Shown here piece by piece: positions 12,828 to 24,466 of a stretch of DNA of 64,000 bases (position 1 is the first letter of the stretch; each line of letters opens with the position of its first letter). The DNA comes from Trema orientale (taxonomy: Eukaryota; Streptophyta; Magnoliopsida; Rosales; Cannabaceae): the NCBI GenBank assembly GCA_002914845.1, contig JXTC01000010.1, positions 582,493 to 646,492 on the forward strand. Direction: 5' to 3'. The position numbers were made by a program, and so were the translations under genes. A model generated the notes under the pieces. The model searched no databases. It was not told the origin of the DNA and saw only the letters and a list, made by a program, of their open reading frames with translations.

Positions 12828-13676
12828 TTTATCTATTTTTCTCATGTTGTGAGCAAGGCCAAGGATACTAGAAACTATGTTGATAGTGCATTAAATCTGG
12901 GTTTGTAGAGGATTATGGGGTCCAAGGACGTCAACAGTGAAAATAAAATTTGGAAGAAATGGAATAAACAAAAAATAGGGATCTATAACAAAATGATCAA
13001 ATTTTGGGTTTATTTTATGTAAATGTCCCTTTTTCAAATGTTCTAGCAAAATGACCAGTATATCAATGTATATATCAAGTGTAAAATATGAACTACTCAT
13101 TATAAAAAATAATATATTTAATAAATTTGTATATAAGTAGATATCTCAAATCTCGGCCATTTAGTTATAAAAAAGAGAAACATTGATATTTTTTGAAAAA
13201 AATATAAAAAAGAGACCCCTAATTTCCAAAAGAATATGTGCTAGATGATTTTAACTATTTTAAATGATGTGTTAGACTCAAATTAGGACAAGAATATTGG
13301 ATAAGGACTCTTTATCTATAGTACAATACTGTCATTATTATTTTAACATAAGTTAGGATTAGGAATAACTTCTAATTTCGAAAGGAAAAAGAAAAACAAA
13401 TATTCTCGCTGTCCTTGTCATTTTTTTGAGTGGGAAAATGGTTAAGTTATCAATGAAACATTTTAAATATTTAAAATTATTAATTAAAGTTTTTAATTAT
13501 TGGACATAAAGGTTCATGAATTTCACATTATCCAGGTGAATCGAACCATCTTTTATAGGTAAAAAAAAAAAAAAAAAGTTAAAAAACTTTAAAATAATTC
13601 TTTGGAAACTCGACCACCTCATTAACCTTTTTTGTGCTTAAAAAAACAAAAAAAGGAAAACCCACCTGGTACCCGT
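12828..13676. other. Intergenic DNA with a dispersed repeat fragment
   Basis: No gene is seen. The segment 12990-13085 (AAAATGATCAAATTTTGGGT, then CAAATGTTCTAGCAAAATGA) resembles 54415-54500, indicating a short dispersed repeat family of unknown class. Confidence 0.4.
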
Positions 13677-13842
13677 ACTTATTATTCGCCCGCCTAAGAA
13701 TACTCAACATTCTTCTTAAAAAGATTCTATTTTTTTTTTCTTTGAAATAAAAAGTTTCTACTTATTATTTTGCCTGCGTAAGAATACTCAATATTCTTCC
13801 TAAAAAGATTCTATTTCTTTTTTCTTTGAAAGAAAAAAGTTT
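13677..13842. repeat. Tandem duplication, two units of about 82 bp
   Basis: The unit beginning CTTATTATTCGCCCGCCTAA and running through AAGATTCTATTTTTTTT and AAAAAGTTTCTA is repeated immediately as CTTATTATTTTGCCTGCGTA and so on. It lies about 220 bp upstream of the CAT-A TATA box. Confidence 0.8.
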
Positions 13843-14060
13843 CTATTTCTTAAATGCGTCATTAATTATTTAAAAATATTTCCATGTCATTAGTATATAA
13901 CGGTTAATTAGAATATTCAAAAAATTAAAAAAGTCTCCTAATAAAGGATGAGTTTCCCTTAAAAAATGGGGAGCACAGCTGTAAGATGCTAATTTACTAT
14001 TTTACCCACGGTCAGATTCGGAATCCTAGGGTGATTCCGGTCAACACAATAACTGCCCGC

Positions 14061-14070
14061 TGTATATATA
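14061..14070 (+). promoter_or_regulatory. Putative TATA box of CAT-A
   Basis: TGTATATATATACACAC lies about 30 bp before a pyrimidine-rich leader (TCTCTCTCTCAC near 14160). Transcription would start near 14090-14100, giving a leader of about 190 nt after removal of the putative leader intron. Confidence 0.5.
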
Positions 14071-14257
14071 TACACACATACATACACACTCACTCATCTG
14101 CTGTATTATACAAGTGGCTGTAAAAGCACGCGACTTTTCCCGCTTCCTTCCCAAACAGTCTCTCTCTCTCACTTTTTCTCTTGCGCCATAATCTTAAATT
14201 TCTCGCCGCCTTAGCCGCTCCAAACAGAACCTCTTTTTCTTTTCTCTCTGAGATAGA

Positions 14258-14556
14258 GTAAGTTTTTTGTTCATGCCCAATTTCTTTTGTCATTATTTTA
14301 TTTAATTCCACGAATTCATTGCTCACTATCTTTTATTAATTTTTTTTTATACTCTCATGTGAATATGATTGTCTATCTATGACATATATATATACATGCA
14401 TGTAATACAGGTTTGTACATAACACACTTTCTTTGAGGCCTTAGGTGAGATTATATATATATATATGAGATTGTATATTATAATTCCGAGAAAAACGAGT
14501 TAATTAGTTTTGATTAGTTTTCTTCTGAAATGTCTGATGTTTTGTGATATGTGCAG
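14258..14556 (+). other. Putative intron in the 5' UTR of CAT-A
   Basis: A strong plant donor (GA|GTAAGTTTTT at 14258) pairs with an acceptor (TGATATGTGCAG| ending at 14556) 27 nt before the start codon. The 299-bp interval is T/A-rich and contains ATG triplets that splicing would remove. This is inferred from splice-site quality alone. Confidence 0.45.
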
Positions 14557-14583
14557 AGAGGGAGAGAGAGGGCAAAAGGAAAG

Positions 14584-17500
14584 ATGGGAGTGGATCAAGA
14601 TGAAGGGTTGAGGAGAAGAGGGTGCTCGTGCACAAAAGACGATTTTCTCCCCGAGGAGTCGTTCCAGAGCTGGGGCAATTACGTCAGAGCGCTGAGGGAG
14701 ACGCCGGGTCGGTTCATGGACCGGGTGACGACCCGGTCCGTGGATAGCACGGAGCTGGTGGATATGAAGGCTCGGAGCCAGCACGACATGAAGAAGACGC
14801 TCAACTGGTGGGACCTGATCTGGTTCGGGATCGGGGCCGTGATTGGTGCCGGAATCTTCGTCCTCACTGGTCTCGAGGCGAGGGATGATGCGGGCCCCGC
14901 GGTGGTCCTATCCTACGTCGTCTCGGGTATCTCAGCCATGCTTTCCGTTTTCTGTTACACGGAGTTCGCGGTTGAGATTCCCGTTGCAGGTGAGCTCTTA
15001 TTATATTTTTTTAATAAAATATCAGTTTATACGATTTTTCTATTCTTTTCTCTTTTACTCTTTTAGTAGAAAAAAGAATTTTACAAATATTAGTTTCCTT
15101 TTTTTTTTTTTCCAAACGAATCAGTTCAGTTTATATGGATACTGTTGAAAAACTGTCCATTTCGGATGAATTTGTGCAATTGGACGGTTCTCATTGAATA
15201 TAAGTTCATACACAGAAAAATATCTCTTATTTTTTTTAACCTTTTTCCGGAAAAATAAACGTTTACGTACTACTCTTTAGAGGAGTTTTGGGGACCGAAC
15301 GGGATCTACCGTGTCATATTTTATTTAGAGGAGTTTTAGAGGGACTATTTTCTTCAAGGACTATACTATAGGGAGACTTTTTATTTCCGAATTAAAGATT
15401 AAGTGATGCTTATTTTTAGAGTAATGCTACGTGTAACATATAATTTGACTGATTAATTATAATTAGATTTTCGGTAATTCGTGCAATTTTATTAAATTAT
15501 TCCGAATTTAGAATTTTGATAATAAAATTTTTTTTAATTAATTAGGATTAGCAAACTAACATGTTATTGTGAGACGACATGGTGCACATAATATTATTTT
15601 TATTTTTAAGTTTTAAAAGAAGAATAAATATATTATTTTCACTAATGATTGTTATTATGTGACATTTGACTTTAAATTGAGTTTGTTTCCGATGATAATG
15701 TGTACCTTTTAGTGTTTTTTTTAAAACTATGGTATGGATTATCACTGTCCTTGTATTTGGACTTATCATGATTTAATGTACGTCTACTCTCTTTGTCTCT
15801 TTCCTTGACTTTGAGCTCCCAATCTAACAACTATACACAACTATCTATACATTTGTCGTTTTGCTGAGACTTTGCGTTATTTAAAGCCATTTAATTTTGT
15901 TTATGCCTAAGATCCCAATTCTCAAGGGTTAATTCATCAAAATATCAGCTGTCCTTAATTTAGTGATTTGATCTAATATTCTCAATTAATTTAAATTTAT
16001 ATATTGTTATTGGTATGTAACATTCTAGGCTAATTATTAAATATTCTTTTGAGTGTGGAGAAGGTGCATCTATATTCTATAATCTAATGATCCAATTATT
16101 AGTTTGTCACGTTAAATCTGTATCCAGTCTCTTCTCCGGTGGCAAATAATGAACTTTTTTTGTTCGTGTTTAGCTGACGATTACTTAATTATTATTGGCT
16201 TTCCATGTGCTTCATTCTCTCTGTCTTGACGATATAAATCACAAAGTCAATGGTCCTATACCTAATAAGAAGCTGGCTCATCAGCTGGCTCATCCCACTT
16301 AACTAAATACAAGTCAACAATAGACTTTTTTCTTTCAGATAATAAAAATAAAAATTTCAAGTGAACGTCCGTAAAGTTGGGTCTGTGCCACGTGTATTGA
16401 ACGATGGTTGGCCTGTAGATTAGAAGCTAGACGTACAGTCTTTTCTCTTTTTTTTTTAAGTCAATTCCCTTGTTTGGCTTAATATTTTCTCAATTGGAAA
16501 ATGTCCCCAGCTAACCATGAATGAGGAGATAAGAAAAATTAGGCTTATTAATTCGTGATATATTTGCATGTCACATAAAATGTTACATTAAGGTCACGTG
16601 ACTGGCAACTCATGCAAACTCTATTTTATTTTATTTTTTTTGAAAAGATGCAAACTCTAATTAATTAAATGGTTTCCAATACTTTCTTTCAGGTGGCTCG
16701 TTCGCCTACCTGAGGGTAGAATTAGGGGACTTCATAGCCTTCATTGCCGCGGGCAACATCCTCCTCGAATACGTAATCGGCAGCGCCGCCGTGGCCCGGT
16801 CATGGACCTCCTACTTCGCCACACTCTGCAACCACAAACCGAACGAGTTCCGAATCAACGCCGTGGGATCTCTCTCCGAGGACTACGGCCACCTCGACCC
16901 GATCGCCATCGTCGTCATCGCCTTCATCTGCGTCCTCGCCGTCCTCAGCACCAAGGGCTCCTCCCGCCTCAACTACGTCGCTTCGATCGTCCACGTTCTC
17001 GTCATCCTCTTCATCATCATCGCCGGCTTGGCCAAAGCCAACACCGACAACTACAGGGACTTCTCCCCTTTCGGCCCCCGCGGCGTCTTCAAAGCCTCCG
17101 CGGTGCTCTTCTTCGCCTACGTTGGATTCGACGCCGTCTCGACCATGGCCGAGGAGACTAAAAACCCTGGTCGCGACATCCCGATCGGGTTAGTCGGGTC
17201 AATGGTGATCACCACCGTTGCCTACTGCCTACTAGCCATAACCCTTTGCTTGATGCAGCCATACAAACAGATTGACCCGGACGCGCCTTTTTCGGTTGCG
17301 TTCGAGGCCGTTGGGCTGGGCTGGGCCAAGTATTTAGTCGCGGCTGGCGCCTTAAAGGGCATGACAAGTGTCTTGCTCGTCGGGGCGGTGGGCCAGGCCC
17401 GCTACTTGACCCACATAGCTAGGACCCACATGATGCCACCGTGGCTCGCTCAAGTCAACGAGCGGACCGGGACACCGGTCAACGCCACGGTGGTCATGAT

Positions 17501-18071
17501 GGTCGCCACCTCCGTCATCGCCTTCTTCACCAGCCTGGGGATCCTCTCCAACCTACTGTCAATCTCGACGCTCTTCATCTTCATGCTCGTCGCCGTAGCG
17601 CTGCTCGTCCGGCGGTACTACTCCGCCGGAGAAACCACTCCGGCTGATCGGAACAAGCTCATCTTCTTCCTCGTTGTCATTGTCGGGTCTTCGATTGCCA
17701 CGTCGGCTTACTGGGGCCTCAGCGGTGGCTGGGTCGGGTACACTGTTACGGTTCCGGTTTGGTTTTTGGCCACAATGGGGCTCTGGATTTTTGTTCCTCG
17801 GGCTAAGAATCCCAAGCTCTGGGGGGTCCCTTTGGTGCCGTGGCTTCCCTCGGCTTCGATCGCGATCAACATTTTCCTTCTTGGGTCGATCGATAAGGAC
17901 TCGTTTATAAGGTTTGGGGTTTGGACTCTTATTATCTTGGTTTATTACTTCTTCTTTGGGCTACATGCTTCGTACGACACTGCAAAGGAGTTTGAGAAGG
18001 AGAAAGGAGGGGTGGGAAACGGCACCCAATTGAGAAATGCCGAAGAAGGTGGTGTTGTCGTATCCAATTAG
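14584..18071 (+). CDS. CAT-A: cationic amino acid transporter, CAT1/CAT5/CAT8-like
   Basis: Two coding exons, 14584-14989 and 16693-18071, joined by a GT-AG intron that splits a Gly codon in phase 1, give 594 aa. The ATG context (AAGATGGG) is shared with the two intact paralogs. The N-terminus is cytosolic with a basic patch, a CSC motif (residues 14-16) and the family segment DDFLPEESF. The first membrane segment carries the APC motif GAVIGAGIF (84-92). Further marks are GSFAYLRVELGDF after the splice junction, FFAYVGFDAVSTMAEETKNP in the middle, and a C-terminal CAT domain from WGVPLVPWLPSAS (about 512) to HASYDTAKEFE. The family has about 14 membrane spans and imports Lys, Arg and related amino acids with protons. 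Length is normal. The tail lacks the SESGGYGG stretch of CAT-C and CAT-D. Exon 2 is strikingly GC-rich compared with the AT-rich flanks. Substrate and membrane cannot be told from sequence. Confidence 0.95.
14990..16692 (+). other. Intron of CAT-A (1,703 bp)
   Basis: Donor CAG|GTGAGC and acceptor TTTCTTTCAG|GTGG. AT-rich with no recognised transposon or gene. It is the shortest of the three intact CAT introns here and probably closest to the original state. Confidence 0.9.
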
Positions 18072-18144
18072 TTATAGATTGCTGTCTTCAATTAGTTTTC
18101 TTCTGTGGTTTTTTTTTTTTTTTTGGTGGTGGGGCGATAAAAAG

Positions 18145-18460
18145 TGTGTGAAGGGAGTTGTTTATAGTGGAATGTTTATCTTTTGCCGTTTTTTCTGTTG
18201 TGTTTAGTTACTTGTTTATAATGGAATGCTTATCTTTCGCCGTTTTTTCTGTTGTGTTTAGTTACTCATTGTCATATTCTAAAGTCTATTTTGAATATAT
18301 TGATAACATTGCCAATGTTTTGTTTTTTTTTTAAATGTGTGAAGGGAGTTGTTTATAGTGGAGTGTTTATCTTTTGCCGTTTTTTCTGTTGTGTTTGGTT
18401 ACACATTGTCACATTCTAACGTCTATTTTGAATATATTGATAACATTATCCAATGTTTTA
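18145..18460. repeat. Direct duplication in the CAT-A 3' flank
   Basis: A unit starting TGTGTGAAGGGAGTTGTTTA, continuing through TTTTGCCGTTTTTTCTGTTG and ending near GATAACATT-CCAATGTTTT, occurs at 18145-18320 and again at 18336-18460. The first unit contains an extra internal copy of the middle part (about 18213-18266). The sequence begins 74 bp after the stop codon, so it probably lies in the 3' UTR and terminator region. Confidence 0.85.
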
Positions 18461-20111
18461 ATTTTTGTTTTTTGTTTTTTTGAGTGATTTGATTTTATAG
18501 ATCAAAAATGTCTAGAGGAGTACTAACTACATATCAGTGTCTCACAGTCTCATAATATAACAATTTATTTTTTTTTTTCGAGGGAATAACAATTTATTAT
18601 TAGAATTCATATAGGTGAAGAAATAAGCGTAAGATAGAGAAAATACCGAAAATGCTCCGTAGTAATTCAGCCTAATCATCTATTCATTTTACTTTTTACG
18701 AAGAAATTCATTCTTTATTTCAAAATGCACGTCGCTTGATCGATGAAATGTTTTTTTTATAATAATATATATCTTGGTCTATGCACTTGAAATGAAGAAT
18801 GATACCTTGCGATTAATCTCAAGTTCATTACCAGATGAAAGATTAATCTCAAGTTCATCAAGAATCGGAAGAAAAAGTGCAAAAATCAAACAATCAACAC
18901 CAGGAATTTTTACTTGGTTCAACAAAGATTTTTCTTAGTCTACGGGATGGCGTCCAGATAGATCAAATCCAATAGATAAAAAATAAAGTTAGATTACAAA
19001 TAATGGAAATTACAACAAAAAATAGACTCCCTTTCTATTTATTGAATCCCAAAGCTAATCTTCCTTGCTTGACGAGGATTTGAGATATTCCAAGTCTCCC
19101 ACTCAACTCTGAGACAAATTAGGCTCCCCCTAACTCAAATGGCCGAGAATCCCTCTCAGCTGTAGTTGTCCGAAGTCCCTTTAGAGCTTGAACAAACACA
19201 AGAGAATCCTTTTTTTGCACAAAGCTTGAATCCCTCAAGCTATAAGATGGAAAATAATAATAAAATAAACAAGTGGAGAAGCTCTCAGCTCTCTCCTATG
19301 TACTCTCTCCTATCAAATCTGAAAATTTCATTTTTAGAGAGCTAAAGAAGAAAATAAACGGTACCAAATATAAAGTAAAGAGTAAAGATTCTTCTTAGTT
19401 GTGTAAAAGACAAAAACAGTTATCAGCAAAATTTAGTTTCAGGAGTGCACACCTCCATATCAGCAGTTGGCACATTCAAGAAAGTCAACCATTACAAAAT
19501 GATAAAGAGAGAACCAATCGATAATGCCAGCAGACTCATTCTATAACATTTGAACGCTCTATTTCAAGGTACATAAGGCGTATTAAAATTCCTAAAAATC
19601 TCCCTCATTTTGGTAAACTTATGAACAAAGCGCACACCTAACAACACCTACATTGGATAAGGAATTGAAAGCACAATTGGCAAATAAAGCAAACCAAAAG
19701 AAACTACTCCGTCTTTGTTCTAAAAGTGAAGCCAAAAATTAATCAACCTGCAAAAAATCTATGAACAAAGAAAACTAAACAGGACCTGCAAAATGAAATA
19801 ACCACAGCTAGACAGTAACACAAGAAATTCCAATAGAACAAAATAGTAGCATTCAACTTGTTAAAACAACCAAATACAAAAACCAGCCAACTTGAAAACA
19901 AAAATATCATCAAAATTCAAGAATTACGCAGTCATACAGAAACCAACAGTTACTGAGCTCACGACCAGATGTCAACACAGACTAAACAAGAACTACTTCC
20001 GACATTGGATGCCCTTATTCTTCTTTTCATTCTCTTTGAGTGGTCTTTGAGGATTGGAACTGGAATGAGATATATCAGTTTCATTATATAGTTTAGAGAT
20101 GATTTAATAGA
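18461..20111. other. Intergenic DNA, no gene recognised
   Basis: It separates CAT-A from the inverted pseudogene. A short tandem repeat of GATTAATCTCAAGTTCAT lies at about 18812-18859. The 18880-19330 part has a repeat-like texture (for example ACTTGGTTCAACAAAGATTT), but no LTRs or coding remnants could be paired. No ORF with a known domain. Confidence 0.45.
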
Positions 20112-22673
20112 CATACTCTTAGCTAAATGAACGGGTAAAATGATAACAAGCAGTCCAATAATACTATTATAATATAAGTAGACTAACCAGTTCGAAACTT
20201 CTAATCAACAACAGGAACATCAAAATAAGAAAATCTTTATTTACAATGTTTTTTCACTTAAGTGTATGCTGTAGCTTATTCAGAAAAGCACAACATAAGA
20301 AAGCAGAAAACTCCCCATTCTTGAACTATTAAGAGACCTTAACTATTTTCCAGGAACAACATAACCTTTGCCTCAATCACCACCATAGCCACCAGACTCG
20401 GAATCCTTGACTAATGAAGACAAATTCCCCCTCTTCGAACTTTTAAATTTCAACTGGGTCCCATCTAATTCTAAACCCTTTTTCTCATATTCCTTGGCAG
20501 TATCATAAGAAGCATGTAATCCAAAAAAGAAGTAGTAGACCAAGATACCCCCAATCCACCATGCAAATCTCTCAAATGAAGCTCTATCTATAGTCCCAAG
20601 AATGAATATATTAATGGCAATTGAAGCTGAGGGCAACCAAGGCACCAATGGAACACCCCAAATCTTAGGGGTCCGGGCCTGTAGGATGAAATACCAAAGG
20701 CCAAATGTACCCAAAAACCAAATGCATGTGTATAGTAATCACATACCCAATCCAACCCTCATTCTTGGTCTAATAAACAGAGGTAGCTATTGAAGACCCC
20801 TAAATAACCACTAAGAAAGTAATGAGCTTACTTCTATTGACTTTACTCGCGACCCCACTTAAGTAGTACCTCCGCACAATGAGGACAAGGGCTACAAGCA
20901 TGAAAATGAAAAGGGTGGAGATTCAGAGAGAATATTCAAGTCCGAGAACAAGGCGAACACCGCAGTGCCGGCCAGCATGACCGCGGTAGCATTGATCGGT
21001 GTCCCGGTCTTCTCATTGACTAGGGCCAACCATGGAGGCATCATATGCGTTCTAGCAATGTGGGTCAAGTAACGAGCCTGGCCCACTACCCCAACTAACA
21101 AGACACTAGTCATGGCCTTTAAGGGCCCGGCGGCTACTAGGTACTTGGTCCTGCTCATTCCCACGGCCTCAAAGGCCACAGAAAAGGGCGCATTATTATC
21201 TATCTGTCCATACGGTTGCACGAGGCACAGTGTTAAGGATAACAAACAGTATAAAACAGTCGTGACAACCATTGAACCAACTAGTCCGACCGGGATATCA
21301 CAACCGGGGTTTTTGGTCTCCTCGGCCATGGTCGAAACAGCGTCGAATCCAACACAGGGGAAGAAGAGCACCGCTGAGGCTTCGAATATGCCACGTGGCC
21401 CATAGAGGGTGAATGGGGTGTAGTTAGCGGTGTTGGCATTGGCGAGGCCAGCAATAATGATGAAGAGAATGACAACACACGTACGTGGATGATAGAAGCG
21501 ACGTAGTTTAGGCGAGAAGAGCCCTCCGTACTAAGGACAACGATGACACAAACGACGGCGAGAACTCCGAGGGCTCTAGGGTCGAGGTAGCTGTACTTCT
21601 CCGAGAGGCCAGGGGCTTTGATGCGGAAGTCGTTGGCATCTTGGTTGCATAGTCTGGCAAAGTAGGACGTCCAAGATCGGGCCACGGCTGCGCCGCCTAT
21701 TACGTATTATTCAAGAAGCATGTTGTCGGCGGCTATGAAAGCCACGAAGTCTCCTAGCGCTACCCTTAAGTAGGCGAATGGACCACCTGATATGTGAATG
21801 AATGGTATAAAGTGATAAGGAAGTTTGTATGTGTTGGCTACTTAGCTTAATCATTAGCTCGACATGTAAAATATAATTCAATTCCATAGAAACATATGAC
21901 TCCAACAGTTAAAATTTTAATGTTTTGGAAACCAATAATTTTGAAAAATCCACAACTCCAACTTTAATTTTAAAAAAATAAAAAAAGTGATATATATATA
22001 TATATATCCATCCTGTGTGTGGTTGTAAAACTTGTAATGCAATTAATACGTACGTATGGCAATATGTGTGACATAATTCATGTTACTTTTTTATCGTCGC
22101 ATGCGTGATTCTATGTACTTGCCGCATTTTGTATAGTTTAATGAGTCATGTGTATCATACTTCTTTTGAAATTCAAATTATCAATCTAATGTATGAACTT
22201 CGTTTAATTAGGATGTCATGGGAAAAATGTTAGGATTAACCAAACATTCCAGTAAACAATTTTGCAAACTAATAAATTAAACTGTATTATCCTTTGAGTT
22301 TTAGTTTTCCTGATTACGAGACTGATCGAAATTTATAATTATCACGTTTTTTCAAAATAATGTAGGACGAAAAGTTTTGCGGTACATTAGGACAAAAATG
22401 AATTAATTTCAAAGTTCATGGGCTCGCTGAAGAACATATTTTCCCTAATATAATCAAGAAATATAACAATTATTGTCGCCAAAAGAGATAGCCAGCCCTA
22501 GAACTCACGTATGCAACTATAATCCAAAGGCTCATCTCAACTTTCAAATAATGTCTTTCTCGAAACTTGATTAACTACCAAACAAGTGGTCCCAAAGACA
22601 TTTTAACGGATATTGATAGAGACTTAAATGCATGCATTTGGTGAGTATTAATAATGCACAAAGACATTTTCAT
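20112..22673 (-). repeat. Inverted duplicate of the CAT-C locus (intron part, exon 2, 3' flank)
   Basis: The reverse complement of this block follows CAT-C from about 27850 to 31110. It includes late intron sequence (for example CCCATGAACT next to AAATATGTTCTTCAGC), the splice acceptor, all of exon 2, and the 3' flank with GCTACAGCATACACTTAAGT and GTTCCTGTTGTTGATTA. Exon 1 and the first part of the intron are missing: similarity stops near 22673, where an antisense copia fragment begins. The block therefore arose by DNA-level duplication with inversion, not by retrotransposition. Confidence 0.85.
20343..21786 (-). pseudogene. CAT-B: decayed exon 2 of a CAT transporter
   Basis: Translated on the minus strand it matches CAT-C exon 2 from GGPFAYLRV to the C-terminal YDTAKEYEKKG and SESGGYGGD. 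It is clearly dead. A 3-nt insertion puts TAA directly after the LLE segment near 21705. A frameshift follows the YVASIIHV stretch (about 21480). A 10-bp deletion near 20930 removes part of the ILSKLLSIST segment. TAG stops replace Leu and Trp codons near 20785-20800, another frameshift lies near 20720, and a TGA (about 20373) truncates the tail. Exon 1 is absent. Conserved blocks such as VGFDAVSTMAEETKNP remain readable, so decay is moderately recent. Confidence 0.92.
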
Positions 22674-22675
22674 GC

Positions 22676-23400
22676 CCTTAAGGTGGCATATCACGTAGTT
22701 TCATTATGTCCCAATCTTTCTAGGTGATCTTCAAATATTTTGGTGGCCAAAGATTTAACAAATAGATCAATAAGGTTTTCTGCAATGGCCACCTTACTCA
22801 TTATAACGTCTCCCTGATGTATCCTAAAAGATTTTGTAATTATGAACAATTAAGCATCAGTTTAATCAAATCCAAAAGTGTCCTATTATTTATGAGATAT
22901 TCTAAGAATTTTCTAGAGAGGTATTCATTGCTTTGATCATGATGGATCTTTATACTTTTACCAATTATTTTTCAGTTTTCACTTTGAACTCTTTGAACTC
23001 TTTGAAAGAATCCAATTAGTAGTGCATTAGGTAAACATAACTAAATTTTGAATAATCATTCGTAATGAAATATTTATAACCTCATCGAGCTTGATTGTTC
23101 AAGGATCCACAGAGCAGACAATAGTATGTACTAATTCCAAACATTCATGTACTTTTAGGTATTTTCTAATGAAAAATCTTGTCATTTAACCTTCTAGATA
23201 GAACTTACAGATTAGTAGTAATTTTATATTTAACAAGTTTAGAGGGTTGTCATTGACCAGTCTTTAGATTTTATTTAGGTTAATATAGCTGACATATAAA
23301 TATGTTTCGTTATCAGTACTTACTTTCACTTTCTTATCATTATATTTATCATGCTGAATATATTATTTTGGTGTCACGCAATGAGAATAATAAAGATTGT
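22676..23400 (-). pseudogene. Antisense copia polyprotein fragments
   Basis: Read on the minus strand, about 22700-22760 encodes a degraded RNase H tail (NLIDLFVKSLATKIFEDHLE). Shortly beyond, about 22880-22960 encodes an integrase-like stretch (DQSNEYLSRKFLEYL). RNase H and integrase remnants are normally about 1.5-2 kb apart, so an internal deletion joined them. Boundaries are approximate and no LTRs were matched. Confidence 0.6.
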
Positions 23401-23784
23401 CATTTAGTACAAATAAGAATATTATTATTTTATATGGAAATTTTGTCCTCATGACAAACAAAATAATATTATTTCTTCACATATGAAAACAAAATCAAAA
23501 TTTTCTTAAATACTTGATAATTTTTAATATCCTGCATCATAAATTCATCGAACATGAATTTAAATATTTCTCATTTTAATATAAACTGATGGCTTGATGA
23601 TATTGAATTCATAAATTTTATTAAAACTAACCTCCAATATCATGTAACTTATGTTTGTTTATCTAAATACTATAGTTAAAATGTCCCAATTTTCTTCTCC
23701 CTCAACTATGGTCATTCTAATTCCCTCAAAAAAAGATAAAAAAATAAAAAATAAAAAAAAATATGATCATTCTAAGATTCTTCA

Positions 23785-24466
23785 TGTAACGTCCCAAGTC
23801 CCACATCGGGTATACTATGAGAAGATTATAGGTATTTAAATGGTGGTCCATGAGCCCAAAAGTACCTTCAAACTAGCACTTTTGGGTGAGACCCAGTGGT
23901 ATTATATTTGGTATCAGAGCCGACCCATTCTATACTTGTGTGGGCCTTGGAAGACTGCCACGGGCCGGAATTATGGTAAGTGTGGACCCTGCCTATAGGG
24001 GTTATATGTGGGCTATTGAATGTGGACCCCCTAGCGAGGGCGCTAGGCCCTTAACGGGGGAGATTATAACGCCCCAAGTCCCACATTGGGTATATTCTAA
24101 GAAAATCATAAGTATTTAAGTGATGGTTCGTGAGCTCAAAGTACCTTCAAGCTAGCACTTTTAGTTGAAGCCCAGTGGTGTTACATTTGGTATTCAAAGC
24201 CGACTTAGTCCATACTTGTATGGGCCTTGGAAGGCTGCCACGGGCCGGAATAATGGTGAATATGGACCCCACCCATAGAGGTTATATGTGGGCTATTGAA
24301 TGTGGACTTCCTAGCGAGGACGCTAGGCCCTAAACGGTGGGAGATTGTAATACCCCAAGTCCCATATTAGGTATACTCTGGGAAGATCATGGGTATTTAA
24401 ACGGTGGTCCATGAGCCCAAAATACCTTCAAGGTGGCACTTTTGGTTGAGACCCAGTGATGTTACA
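23785..24466 (+). mobile_element. Tandem TRIM retroelement (LTR-internal-LTR-internal-LTR)
   Basis: Three direct repeats of about 121 bp start TGTAACGTCCCAAGTCCCAC (23785-23906; related copies at 24065-24185 and 24346-24466). They are separated by two related internal segments of about 160 bp. The first LTR is followed by TGGTATCAGAGC (23909-23920), a standard Met-tRNA primer-binding site; the second site is mutated. Each internal segment ends with a purine tract (GGGGGAGAT, GGTGGGAGAT) before the next LTR. Flanks CTTCA and ATTCA give a 4/5 target-site match. No coding capacity, as is usual for terminal-repeat retrotransposons in miniature. No 5S rRNA-like segment was noticed, so it is probably not the Cassandra type. 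Confidence 0.88.

Noticed and set aside
16800..17910. Several overlapping frames on both strands across CAT-A exon 2 (Arg/His/Pro-rich)
   Set aside because: They are shadows of the GC-rich transporter frame; no domain, no independent start context, and the main frame is conserved among paralogs.
20373..21685. Separate small minus-strand genes in the CAT-B region
   Set aside because: They are consecutive pieces of one exon broken by stops and frameshifts, collinear with CAT-C exon 2.
23785..24466. Cassandra-type TRIM carrying a 5S rRNA segment
   Set aside because: I looked for the conserved 5S internal promoter words in the LTRs and did not see them.
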